A stretch of DNA of 64,000 nucleotides, from contig NZ_JACJQN010000001.1 in the NCBI RefSeq assembly GCF_014696675.1, positions 186,001 to 250,000 on the forward strand, read 5' to 3'. The position numbers were made by a program, and so were the translations under genes. The DNA comes from Phormidium tenue FACHB-1052. GTDB taxonomy: Bacteria; Cyanobacteriota; Cyanobacteriia; Phormidesmidales; Phormidesmidaceae. The notes under the pieces were generated by a model. That model was given only the letters and a program-made list of their open reading frames with translations. It did no database searches and was not told the origin of the DNA. This document shows positions 9,556 through 17,186 of the stretch, piece by piece; position 1 is the stretch's first letter; every line of letters starts with the position of its first letter.

Positions 9556-9653
9556 AGTCTAAGATTCTCCTTAAATTGTCTTCACAGCAAACGAACAGGC
9601 AGTGAGAATTAAGCCAAATTGGCTCAACTCAAATGAGGCTTAATAGCTTAAAC

Positions 9654-10172
9654 CTAGGCAACAGCTGCAGCAGCCAGGTCGAAGTAGCTACCGATCTCAG
9701 AGTAGAGAGAGCTGCAATCGCCTTGGGTGATGCCGTTGGTGTCAGAAACGATACCAATAGCAGCAGCCTTCATTTTCTCAACGCCAGCAGCTACGGAAGC
9801 ACCGGGGGTACCCAGGGCAACGTAGGTCTCGCGTAGGCCGTTCAGACAGCGATCGTTGAGGACGCTAGCATCGCCAGTGAAGGTAGCGTAGGTCACGTAG
9901 CGCAGGATGATTTCCATGTCGCGCAGGCAGGCAGCCATGCGACGGTTGGTGTAGGCATTGCCGCCGGGAGCGATGAGCTGAGGCTGTTCGGCAAACAGAG
10001 CGCGAGCGGCATCAGACACGATCTTGGAAGCGCTACCGGTCATGCGGTTAACAGCATCGATCCGCTTGAGACCGTCGCCGGTAACACGGGATAGAGCATC
10101 TAGCTGGTCGCTAGACAGAAAATCGCCTCGTGCATCAGCCTGAGAAACAACCTTAGTGTATGCGTCAAACAT
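9654..10172 (-). CDS. cpcB: C-phycocyanin beta subunit
   Basis: This is the beta subunit of phycocyanin, with the standard 172 residues. Both bilin cysteines are present: Cys82 in MAACLRDME and Cys153 in TQGDCSSLY. Asn72 in GGNAYTNRR is the residue normally methylated by CpcM. It is the first gene of the minus-strand operon cpcBA-C1-C2-D-E-F. ATG 10172 follows AGGAGA by nine bases. Attachment at Cys82 and Cys153 is usually done by CpcS/CpcU and CpcT lyases; a CpcS-like gene lies divergently upstream. Confidence 0.97.
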   Translation of the reverse strand: MFDAYTKVVSQADARGDFLSSDQLDALSRVTGDGLKRIDAVNRMTGSASKIVSDAARALFAEQPQLIAPGGNAYTNRRMAACLRDMEIILRYVTYATFTGDASVLNDRCLNGLRETYVALGTPGASVAAGVEKMKAAAIGIVSDTNGITQGDCSSLYSEIGSYFDLAAAAVA

Positions 10173-10877
10173 CGACTCAAATCTCCTAATTTTTGTCGCT
10201 GAGTTGCTTGAAAATGGTCAAAAGACCGAGTTAATCATTAGTTCAGCCGGAGCTGTCTAACCAATCTATAGGAAGGATCTTAAAGATCAGCGTGCTCGGT
10301 TTTCTCATCTAGTTTACATTTCTTCAAGGTTGTTCAAGCTTCTACACATTCGGCTCGACAGTCTCAAAGGGAAGGCAGATGAGATGAGGAAAGGCGTCTC
10401 TGTAAGAGATCCGAAACATTCCTCGAAACCGTTGCCTGAATTGGCTTTCGCTAATTCAATTAACCCTCCAAAGATGTTTATACACCGCTGGTGTGTCTTT
10501 GTCTTTTACAAGTTATTAAGGAAAAGTGACCCCTATGGCAGGGGCAAAGCGAAAGAATTCTGATATTTCAAGCACTCTGGGGACTTTGAATTGAGTTAAA
10601 GCCTTCTCAGGTAACGTAACATTTCGCAATATTACGGGCATAAAAAGGCTCCGATCGCAGGGGTCAGAGGCTTTCTTCGGAGGCCCGATCGCTATGTCTC
10701 TACCTAGATTGTGATGATCAGCAGCCCCCCGACCTACGACAGCCAGCCCAAGCCACCGCTGCAATAGCCCGCAGTCAGCGGTAAGATCCAGCTATGCCAA
10801 CCTGGGGTCGGCCAGATCGGATTTGTAATTCTGAGAACGCCAGTAAGCAACAGTTAAGACATTTTAGAGACCTGCCC
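10173..10877. promoter_or_regulatory. divergent control region between the cpc operon and the lyase gene
   Basis: About 700 bases lie between cpcB (minus) and the bilin lyase gene (plus). The half near cpcB (10200-10330) is AT-rich and contains a 13-base palindrome GATCTTAAAGATC at 10276-10288. A small hairpin, CCCCT-ATGGC-AGGGG, lies at 10530-10544. Short open frames here (10330-10563, 10516-10764) show no coding character. The exact promoters cannot be read with confidence. Strong cpc transcription is expected to start within the first few hundred bases upstream of cpcB. Confidence 0.55.
10313..10330 (+). promoter_or_regulatory. possible HLR1-like (RpaB) direct repeat
   Basis: TTTACATT is followed after two bases by TTCAAGGT. 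The first half matches the HLR1 half-site (G/T)TTACA(T/A)(T/A); the second half is a weak match. HLR1 binds the response regulator RpaB, which controls light-responsive genes in cyanobacteria. With one good half-site in AT-rich DNA this could be chance. Confidence 0.25.
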
Positions 10878-11465
10878 ATGGACGTAATGGACTTTTTCCG
10901 CATGAGTGCGGGCCAGTGGAACTCTCAACGCACTACCCATCACCTGCCCTTTCGCCGGGCTGAGCTGGGTGGGTCTACCATTGCGGTGGAGGCATTAGAT
11001 GCCGGACACCCCAGCGTGGTGGAAATTTGTAACTTGCATGAGGTTGACCCCGCCCTTGCCGTCGGCGGCGCACTGGTCACCTGGCAAGGGGCCATGGCTT
11101 GGGATAAAGAGGATGAAAACCACGAAGGCAGCACCGTGTTTGCCCTGGTGCCCGATGCTGACGACCCCAGCCGTGGCCAGCTGCTGCGCGAGCGGGGCTA
11201 TGCCGAAATTGTGCCCGTGATTGGCCGCTACGAAATCGACGGCGACGAAGGGCTGCTGCTGATTACTGAGTACGAAACCATGAGCTCGGTGGAGCGCTTT
11301 TGGTTTGCCAACCCCAATCTGCGCCTGCGCACCAGCGTGGTAAAACGATTTGGCGGCTTTAGCACCGCCTCGTTCTGTGCCGAATCGCGGCTAGCTGCAC
11401 CGGCTGCTGAGGCCGAGGGCGAAAGAAAACAAGCGCCAGCACCCGTCTCAGCCTTTGGGTGGTAA
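10878..11465 (+). CDS. cpcS: CpcS/CpeS-family phycobiliprotein lyase
   Basis: This protein of 195 residues resembles the lipocalin-fold bilin lyases that attach phycocyanobilin at Cys82-type sites of beta-phycocyanin and allophycocyanin. The N-terminus MDVMDFFRMSAGQWNSQRTTHHLPFRRAE is typical of the family (shown here only as its first motif, WNSQRTTHHL). ERFWFANPNLRLRTSVVKRFGG is the conserved C-terminal strand pair. The last ~25 residues are Ala/Glu-rich and variable. The frame is open from 10794, but ATG 10878 gives the family N-terminus. CpcS versus CpcU cannot be decided from sequence reading. The divergent position beside cpcB supports a role in phycocyanin maturation. Confidence 0.85.
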   Translation: MDVMDFFRMSAGQWNSQRTTHHLPFRRAELGGSTIAVEALDAGHPSVVEICNLHEVDPALAVGGALVTWQGAMAWDKEDENHEGSTVFALVPDADDPSRGQLLRERGYAEIVPVIGRYEIDGDEGLLLITEYETMSSVERFWFANPNLRLRTSVVKRFGGFSTASFCAESRLAAPAAEAEGERKQAPAPVSAFGW

Positions 11466-11514
11466 GCGGCTCAGTCTGTTACCCGCCTTGGCAACGCCTA
11501 CGGCTCGAATGACA

Positions 11515-11548
11515 ACCCCCTCTTGATCAGTACTGATGAAGAGGGGGT
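11515..11548 (+). terminator. long hairpin after the lyase gene
   Basis: ACCCCCTCTT (11515-11524) pairs perfectly with AAGAGGGGGT (11539-11548). Inside it ATCAGT and ACTGAT pair again, with a single G-G mismatch between the two helices. There is no T-run, so it may act as a transcript end or RNA stability element rather than a classical terminator. It sits 50 bases after the cpcS stop. Confidence 0.6.
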
Positions 11549-11926
11549 CTGTGTGAGCATCGGTTAGCCGGGCCAAAACCCTGCTCCTACTGCTGCCCAA
11601 TCTGACGCTGCGTCAACGACCCACCTCGCTCCAATGGATTTAGGCCGGGAATTGATTTCACCTCGACACCACATTCAATTCTTTATTGATAAGAAAATAG
11701 TCAAATCCTTGCCTGCTTGAAGAAACATAACCGTTTGTTACTCTCTCTGTCGAAATAAGAATACTTAATTCCTTGTCTTGTAGGCTAAATCTTAACTTTT
11801 TGGCTCCTATTTAATTAAAACTCAGAGCTTTATTGAGCAACGAAAATAATGACGAGGTTGTCTATTTGCAGCGACCTCAAGCCGAGAAAGGGATCTTTTT
11901 ATTTTGCAAGTGGAGGAAAAATAGTT
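11549..11926 (+). promoter_or_regulatory. AT-rich leader of cpcL
   Basis: The 380 bases before cpcL become markedly AT-rich from about 11650 to 11850, unlike the flanking coding DNA. The region presumably holds the cpcL promoter and a long 5' leader. A separate promoter is expected because a strong hairpin isolates it from cpcS. The open frame reaches back to 11849 but lacks a ribosome site there. GGAGG at 11912-11916 precedes the preferred GTG start. Confidence 0.5.
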
Positions 11927-12685
11927 GTGACTTTGCCACTATTAGCCTACGCCCCCAGCAGCCAAAATCAGCGCGTCGAGGGCTATGAGGTACCAGGAGA
12001 CGAGCATTCTGGAATTTTCACCTTAAATAAAACTCTCTCTACCATGGATGTGGATGTGCTCGATGTGGACGCCCTGATTTTGGCGGCCTACCGGCAGATA
12101 TTCCATGAGCAGCAGATGCTGAAAAGTAATCGCCAGACTCTATTGGAGTCACAACTGCGAGGCGGTTTGATTTCGGTAAAAGGTTTTGTGCGAGGATTGG
12201 CCACATCGGACGCATTTCGCACCTGGAATTATGAAGTCAACAACAACTACCGCTTTGTAGAACTGTGCGTGCAGCGGCTGCTGGGTCGCAATGTCTACGA
12301 CGACAAAGAAACCCTGGCCTGGTCAATCGTGCTGGCCACTAAGGGCGTTGAGGGGCTGGTGGATGCCCTGATGGGCAGCGAAGAGTATGCCACCAGTTTT
12401 GGGGATGATACGGTGCCCTATCAACGGCGACGGGTCTTGCCCCAGCATGCCCTGGGCGACTTGCCCTTTGAGCGGGTGCCCCGCTACACTCACGACCACC
12501 TGACCGAGCTGGAGGCGTTGGGCTACAATTTCTCAGCCGATCGCCGCCTTACCCAGGGCGACTGGATGGAGACTCCTGACGCGGTTCGCAAGGCCGCTGG
12601 GGCCATTACCGCCGGATTGGCCATCTTCCTGAGTTTGGTGGCGATCGCGACCATCTTCTCGTGGTTCAGCTGGATTTCTCTCTAA
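11927..12685 (+). CDS. cpcL: CpcL (CpcG2-type) membrane-anchored phycobilisome rod linker
   Basis: This 252-residue linker starts at GTG 11927, ten bases after GGAGG, with the CpcG-type N-terminus LPLLAYAPSSQNQRVEGYEV. The PBS-linker domain (about residues 30-165) shows AAYRQIFHEQQMLKSNRQ, ISVKGFVRGLATSD, ELCVQRLLGRNVYDDKE and FGDDTVPYQRR. The decisive feature is the C-terminus: about residues 223-252 form one hydrophobic helix (AITAGLAIFLSLVAIATIF, then SWFSWISL). That helix is the hallmark of CpcL, which anchors core-less phycocyanin rods at the thylakoid membrane near photosystem I. Rod-core CpcG1 proteins end differently. A T-tailed terminator follows. Confidence 0.93.
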   Translation: MTLPLLAYAPSSQNQRVEGYEVPGDEHSGIFTLNKTLSTMDVDVLDVDALILAAYRQIFHEQQMLKSNRQTLLESQLRGGLISVKGFVRGLATSDAFRTWNYEVNNNYRFVELCVQRLLGRNVYDDKETLAWSIVLATKGVEGLVDALMGSEEYATSFGDDTVPYQRRRVLPQHALGDLPFERVPRYTHDHLTELEALGYNFSADRRLTQGDWMETPDAVRKAAGAITAGLAIFLSLVAIATIFSWFSWISL

Positions 12686-12731
12686 CCCATTGGCCCTGAT
12701 GGGTCAAAACGTTTGTCCGCGCCTGTGACTG

Positions 12732-12762
12732 AGCCCTCCGTAGCCATCGGGGGGCTTTTTTT
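12732..12762 (+). terminator. rho-independent terminator of cpcL
   Basis: AGCCCTCCG and CGGGGGGCT form a nine-pair stem (one T-G pair) with a seven-base loop, followed by seven T residues. It lies about 45 bases after the cpcL stop and before the convergent ZIP transporter gene. Confidence 0.85.
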
Positions 12763-12798
12763 GACTGGGTAGGAACCCTAGACAGAACAAACCGCCGA

Positions 12799-13569
12799 TC
12801 ACAGGGCAATATCCAAGAACATCATGATCACAAAGCCACCCATGAGGCCGAGGGTGCCGCGCTGGCCAAAGGCTTTTTGGTCGATATCGGGAATAATTTC
12901 ATCGACAATCACAAACAGCATGGCCCCGGCGGCAAAGCCCATGGCCCAGGGCAGGGCAGCCTGGGCAAAGGTAACGACAGCCGCCCCAAACAGGCCGCCA
13001 ACCGGCTCAATTAGGCCCGTCAACGACGAAACCGCAAAGGCTTGGCGGGGGGCATAGCCAATATTGCGCAGGGCGATCGCCACCACCAGCCCCTCGGGAA
13101 TATTCTGTAGCGCAATGCCCAGAGCCAGGGCCACAGCCCCGGCCTGTTCACCACCACCAAAGCCCACGCCCACCGCTAAGCCTTCAGGGAAGTTGTGCAG
13201 GGCGATCGCGATCACAAACAGCCAGATGCGCTTGATATTTTGGGCCTCTGGCCCCTCGGTTCCCTTGAAAAAATGCTCGTGGGGAAAAACATTGTGGGCT
13301 CCCCACAGAAACGCGCCGCCGAGCAGCACCCCAGTGACCATGACCAGCGCGGCGATCGGGCCGGGATAGCCCAGGGCGATCGCCGCATCGGTGCCGGGCA
13401 AAATCAGCGAAAAGGACGTGGCCGCCAGCATCATGCCGCCGCCGATGCCCAGCAAAATTCCCTGAGTACGCTCGGAGGGGTCGAAGGGTAGCAGCACCGG
13501 CAGAGCACCAAGGCTTGTACTCATGCCAGCGAAGAGGCTCGCAAAAAATCCAGCGGCTAGGGGGTTCAT
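12799..13569 (-). CDS. ZIP-family (GufA-like) metal transporter
   Basis: This integral membrane protein probably imports zinc or another divalent metal. The frame opens at 13665, but the first 32 codons come from an intergenic octamer repeat and read as a low-complexity THPPLTHPP string. ATG 13569 (MNPLAAGFFASLFAGMST) is the sensible start, giving 256 residues. About eight hydrophobic segments are present. The metal-site motifs HNFPEG and QNIPEG lie in consecutive helices, the second with Q instead of H as in GufA-type ZIPs. A short cytoplasmic loop with HEHFF sits between helices three and four. Confidence 0.9.
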   Translation of the reverse strand: MNPLAAGFFASLFAGMSTSLGALPVLLPFDPSERTQGILLGIGGGMMLAATSFSLILPGTDAAIALGYPGPIAALVMVTGVLLGGAFLWGAHNVFPHEHFFKGTEGPEAQNIKRIWLFVIAIALHNFPEGLAVGVGFGGGEQAGAVALALGIALQNIPEGLVVAIALRNIGYAPRQAFAVSSLTGLIEPVGGLFGAAVVTFAQAALPWAMGFAAGAMLFVIVDEIIPDIDQKAFGQRGTLGLMGGFVIMMFLDIAL

Positions 13570-13572
13570 GGG

Positions 13573-13632
13573 GTGGATGGGTGGATGGGTGAGGGGTGGA
13601 TGGGTAAGGGGTGGATGGGTAGAGGGTGGGTG
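13573..13632. repeat. octamer tandem repeat (GTGGATGG family)
   Basis: GTGGATGG occurs twice head to tail at 13573-13588, then recurs spaced by GTGAGGG and GTAAGGG-type units up to about 13632. It lies just upstream of the ZIP transporter start. The same octamer appears in inverted orientation before avtA and in a nine-copy array at 63050-63121. Confidence 0.8.
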
Positions 13633-13754
13633 GGTTAAAGGGAGTAGGAGTAGAGAGTGGGTCACTGAGGGTTGAGGCGGCGGTGGGCTGCCAGGCCCAG
13701 CGAGGTTACTATACTAGTCTCACTATCTTTAGTAGAGCGAACTACGCGTAGAGC

Positions 13755-13796
13755 ACCCATCCACCCCTTACCCATCCACCCCTCACCCTCACTTCC
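13755..13796. repeat. inverted copy of the octamer repeat
   Basis: CCATCCAC, the reverse complement of GTGGATGG, occurs at 13757-13764 and 13772-13779 with CCCTTAC and CCCTCAC spacers. With the tract at 13573-13632 it forms a degenerate inverted repeat about 120 bases apart. The pair brackets the divergent promoter region of the ZIP transporter and avtA. Confidence 0.75.
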
Positions 13797-13797
13797 T

Positions 13798-15093
13798 ATG
13801 ACCCCTGAACTCACCCGCTTTGGCGAGGAAATGTCTCACCTCACCGGCGTGCGCGCCATCATGAAAGATATCGTCGAGACGCTGCGCGCGGGGCAGGGGC
13901 AGCATTTCATCAACCTCAGCGCGGGCAATCCGGTGATTTTGCCTGAGATTGAGCAGCTCTGGCGCGACTGCACCCAGGCGCTATTGGCCAGCCCCGAGTA
14001 CGGCAATGTGGTGTGTCGCTATGGCACCAGCCAGGGCTACGAGCCGCTGATTGAAGCCATTAAGCACGACTTTAACCAGCGCTATGGGTTGGAGCTGAGC
14101 GATCGCCACATTCTGATCACCCCTGGCAGCCAGGCACTCTATTTCTTAGCGGCGAATGCCTTGGGCGGCTACCAGTCCACCGGGCGCATGAAAGACATTG
14201 TTCTGCCCCTGAGCCCTGACTACACCGGCTACGGCGGCATTTCGCTGGTGCCCGAGGCGGTGCGGGCCTACCGACCAGCGATCGATGTGGATGAAGCGGC
14301 CCACCGCTTTCGCTACCGGCCTGACTTTAGCCAGCTCAGCATTACCGCCGATACAGGGTTTGTGCTGTTTTCGCGCCCCTGCAACCCCACGGGCAACGTC
14401 TTGAGTGGTGAGGATGTGCAGCAGATCGCTAGCCTGGCCGCGACCCACAACGTGCCGGTGCTGGTCGATTCGGCCTATGCACCGCCTTACCCGGCGCTCA
14501 ATTTTACGGCTATGGAGCCGGTGTTTGGCGACAACATTCTCCACTGCATGAGTCTGTCAAAGGCGGGACTGCCAGGCGAACGGCTGGGGGTGGCGATCGG
14601 CGATCCGGCAATTATTAATGTGCTGGAATGTTTTCAGACCAATTTTTGCATTCACTCGTCGCGCTACGGGCAGGCGATCGCCGCTCGCGCCATTGCCTCC
14701 GGCGAGCTGGCCCGCCTAGCCGAGCAGGTGATTCGCCCCTACTACCAAGACAAATTTGCGGTGCTCGCAGCGGCCCTCGACCAGGCCATGCCCAGCGACC
14801 TGCCCTGGTATCTGCACAACGGTGAAGGGGCCATTTTTGCCTGGCTGTGGTTTGATCAACTGCCCATCACCGACCAGAACCTGTATGAGCAGCTCAAGCA
14901 GCGGGGGGTGATTGTGGTGCCGGGCAATCCCTTCTTCCCAGGTTTGCGCGAAGACTGGCCCCACACCCGCCAGTGTGTGCGCATTAGCCTAACCGCCAGC
15001 CGCGAAGATTTAGCGGAGGCCGCCACCCGTCTCGGTGCCCTAGTGAGCGAGGTCTATCAAGCCCAGCCCAGCCCGATGGCGGTGCCTGCCTAA
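13798..15093 (+). CDS. avtA: valine--pyruvate aminotransferase-like PLP enzyme
   Basis: This fold-type I PLP aminotransferase most resembles AvtA, which interconverts valine and pyruvate with 2-oxoisovalerate and alanine. The PLP lysine is in SLSKAGLPGERLG. SRPCNPTGNV is the aminotransferase NPTG motif, and VDSAYAPPYP holds the aspartate and tyrosine that hold the cofactor. ATG 13798 gives 431 residues; the upstream extension to 13672 crosses the octamer repeat and is not credible. The stop overlaps the rimM start by one base (TAATG). Substrate assignment is by family resemblance only. Confidence 0.85.
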   Translation: MTPELTRFGEEMSHLTGVRAIMKDIVETLRAGQGQHFINLSAGNPVILPEIEQLWRDCTQALLASPEYGNVVCRYGTSQGYEPLIEAIKHDFNQRYGLELSDRHILITPGSQALYFLAANALGGYQSTGRMKDIVLPLSPDYTGYGGISLVPEAVRAYRPAIDVDEAAHRFRYRPDFSQLSITADTGFVLFSRPCNPTGNVLSGEDVQQIASLAATHNVPVLVDSAYAPPYPALNFTAMEPVFGDNILHCMSLSKAGLPGERLGVAIGDPAIINVLECFQTNFCIHSSRYGQAIAARAIASGELARLAEQVIRPYYQDKFAVLAAALDQAMPSDLPWYLHNGEGAIFAWLWFDQLPITDQNLYEQLKQRGVIVVPGNPFFPGLREDWPHTRQCVRISLTASREDLAEAATRLGALVSEVYQAQPSPMAVPA

Positions 15094-15677
15094 TGGTTTC
15101 TCCTATGTCCAATGCAGCGACTTCCGAAGACTGGGTTGAAATTGGCCGCATTGTTGCCCCCCAAGGCGTGAAGGGCGAAGTGCGCGTTTACCCCAGCAGC
15201 GATTTCCCAGAGCGATTTTTAGAACCGGGAGAGCGCTGGCTCAAGCGCCCCCGCAGCCTCACGCCGGAGACCATAGAGCTGGTGCGCGGGCGACATATCG
15301 ACGGCAAAGGGCTGTATGTGGTGCAGATTGCCGGGGTCAACAGCCGTGATGAGGCCGAGGCCCTGCGGGATGCGGTGCTGCTGGTGCCAGCGGGCGATCG
15401 CCCCCAGCTTGACCCCGACGAGTTTTATGTGGCCGACTTGGTGGGGCTGCGGGTGATCGTGCAGGCCACGGGGGACGAAATCGGCACCGTAACCGACATC
15501 TTTGCCGCTGGCAACGACCTCTTAGAAGTTACTTACTATCCTGCTGTGGATCAGAACTCGCAGCCCGCCAAGCCCCGTAAGGTGCTGGTACCCTTCGTCG
15601 CCGCCATTGTGCCAGTGGTAAATTTAGGTGAAAGATACCTTGAAATTAATCCTCCGGCTGGGCTTTTAGACCCTTAG
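15093..15677 (+). CDS. rimM: ribosome maturation factor RimM
   Basis: RimM binds ribosomal protein S19 and aids late assembly of the 30S head. The 194 residues show the N-terminal beta-barrel (EIGRIVAPQGVKGEVRV, then YVVQIAGVNSRDEAEALRDAVLLV) and the C-terminal PRC-barrel (DEFYVADLVGLRV, then VPFVAAIVPVVNL). It overlaps avtA by one base, implying translational coupling. A second ATG at 15105 would also fit and would remove only four residues. A strong terminator follows. Confidence 0.95.
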   Translation: MVSPMSNAATSEDWVEIGRIVAPQGVKGEVRVYPSSDFPERFLEPGERWLKRPRSLTPETIELVRGRHIDGKGLYVVQIAGVNSRDEAEALRDAVLLVPAGDRPQLDPDEFYVADLVGLRVIVQATGDEIGTVTDIFAAGNDLLEVTYYPAVDQNSQPAKPRKVLVPFVAAIVPVVNLGERYLEINPPAGLLDP

Positions 15678-15745
15678 TCTTATGACTTTCTTATCTTTAA
15701 GTCTTACTGTTGCTATCAACGACCATAAATGGAACGACCAATTCG

Positions 15746-15777
15746 CCCCAGCCCTCCCTAGAGGGCTGGGGTTTGCT
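15746..15777 (+). terminator. rho-independent terminator after rimM
   Basis: CCCCAGCCCTC and GAGGGCTGGGG pair perfectly over eleven positions around the loop CCTA, followed by TTTGCTT. It ends the avtA-rimM transcript. Confidence 0.85.
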
Positions 15778-15957
15778 TATGGCACTGAGTCATCGACAGG
15801 GTTTAGCCACGATGGGCTAGAACGCTAGCTTATTCGCAGCGCCAGCGATCGCGCCTCCGTCCAAAGATGTATTAGCAAGGAAACGGTAGCGAAACGGACG
15901 TTGTAATTCGGTACTCTAAGGCATAGCTACCAGTGCCGAGCAAAACGAGGTGAATTG

Positions 15958-16794
15958 ATGAAGTGGCAATCGAGTCGGCGCAGCATCAATATTGACGATC
16001 GCCGGGGCATGCCCGGGGGCGGTGCTGCCATCGGGGGTTTGGGGTCAATCTTGCTGGCGCTGGTGGTGGCGTTGTTGGGGGGCGATCCATCGGTGGTGCT
16101 AGAGGGTAACCCCTATGAGGATGCGCCTCAAGCCTCATCAGAGGAGAGCGATCGCGCCGCCGATTTTGTGGCTGCCGTGCTAGGCGAAACCGAAGACACC
16201 TGGCACAGCATCTTTCAGTCTGAGTTTGGTGCCACCTACGAGGAACCCGGCCTAGTGCTGTACTCTGGGGCCACTCAGTCAGCCTGCGGCACGGGGCGAG
16301 CGGCCATGGGGCCGTTTTACTGCCCAGCCGACCAAAAGGTGTATCTCGACACCAGCTTTTTCCGCGACTTGCAGGTGAACCTGGGAGCACCGGGCGATTT
16401 TGCCCAAGCCTACGTCATTGCCCATGAGGTGGGACACCACGTTCAAAACCTGCTGGGAGTATCTAGCCAAGTGCAGCGCGCCCAGCAGCGGGCCAACGAG
16501 ACTCAGGCCAACGAGCTGTCGGTGCGGCTAGAGTTGCAGGCCGACTGTTTCGCTGGGGTGTGGGCCAACCGGGCACAAAGGTCGGGGGAAATCTTAGAGG
16601 AAGGTGACATCGAAGAAGCCCTCAACGCCGCCAGCCAAATCGGCGACGATCGCCTGCAAATGGAGTCCCAGGGCTACGTTACCCCCGACTCATTTACCCA
16701 TGGGTCGTCACAACAGCGGGCCGAATGGTTTTATCGCGGCATTGAAACGGGTGACATTAACCAGTGCAACACCTTTGATGTAGATCGTATCTAG
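15958..16794 (+). CDS. neutral zinc metallopeptidase, YpfJ family
   Basis: This membrane-anchored protein of 278 residues belongs to the putative neutral zinc metallopeptidase family (Pfam Zn_peptidase, PF04228). Residues about 20-42 are a Gly-rich start and one membrane helix. The catalytic motif HEVGHHVQ is in the second half, and LELQADCFAGVW supplies the third-ligand glutamate region. FYCPADQKVYLDTSFF is a family signature. ATG 15958 follows GAGG by seven bases; the TTG just before it is less likely. Substrates are unknown. It stands alone between two terminator or spacer regions. Confidence 0.9.
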   Translation: MKWQSSRRSINIDDRRGMPGGGAAIGGLGSILLALVVALLGGDPSVVLEGNPYEDAPQASSEESDRAADFVAAVLGETEDTWHSIFQSEFGATYEEPGLVLYSGATQSACGTGRAAMGPFYCPADQKVYLDTSFFRDLQVNLGAPGDFAQAYVIAHEVGHHVQNLLGVSSQVQRAQQRANETQANELSVRLELQADCFAGVWANRAQRSGEILEEGDIEEALNAASQIGDDRLQMESQGYVTPDSFTHGSSQQRAEWFYRGIETGDINQCNTFDVDRI

Positions 16795-17186
16795 CCAGCC
16801 TTCTATCTAGAGAGATCTATGTGTAACAGCCATTAACCCTAGTCTAGTTGCCTGGCACAGGGGTATTTATGACTTTCTTATGGTTATGGTCTAAGCTCCT
16901 GATGCCAAGAATGGGTAAGTTTAGCGGGCAAAGCTATGGGCTATTTTAGATCACCTGCCTTTTAATTTAATCCCTAGGGTGATGATAGGCAAAGGGGCTA
17001 GTTGCTCCAACGTTTTGCACCGTAGAGGATTCAATTTCCTCGATTTTAGAAGCTCTTTAGATCGGCTTGACTTGGGCTTCAATGCAGCTCGAATAGCTAG
17101 GCTGCAATGCCTTTAGCAACCTAAATTCACAGTCTAGACTTTAACAATTCTCTCTGTTTACACTCGAAATATTCTGGTGCCTGCTT
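16795..17186. other. intergenic region
   Basis: About 390 bases with no coding character. The 15-mer TTATGACTTTCTTAT at 16867-16881 also occurs at 15680-15694, right after rimM, so it flanks the metallopeptidase gene in direct orientation. The promoter of the large binding-protein/DUF4912 gene must lie here. No RNA gene was recognised. Confidence 0.5.

Noticed and set aside
10330-10764. Two short open frames in the cpc upstream region
   Set aside because: They overlap each other on opposite strands, lack ribosome sites and show no codon bias. The region is better explained as regulatory DNA.
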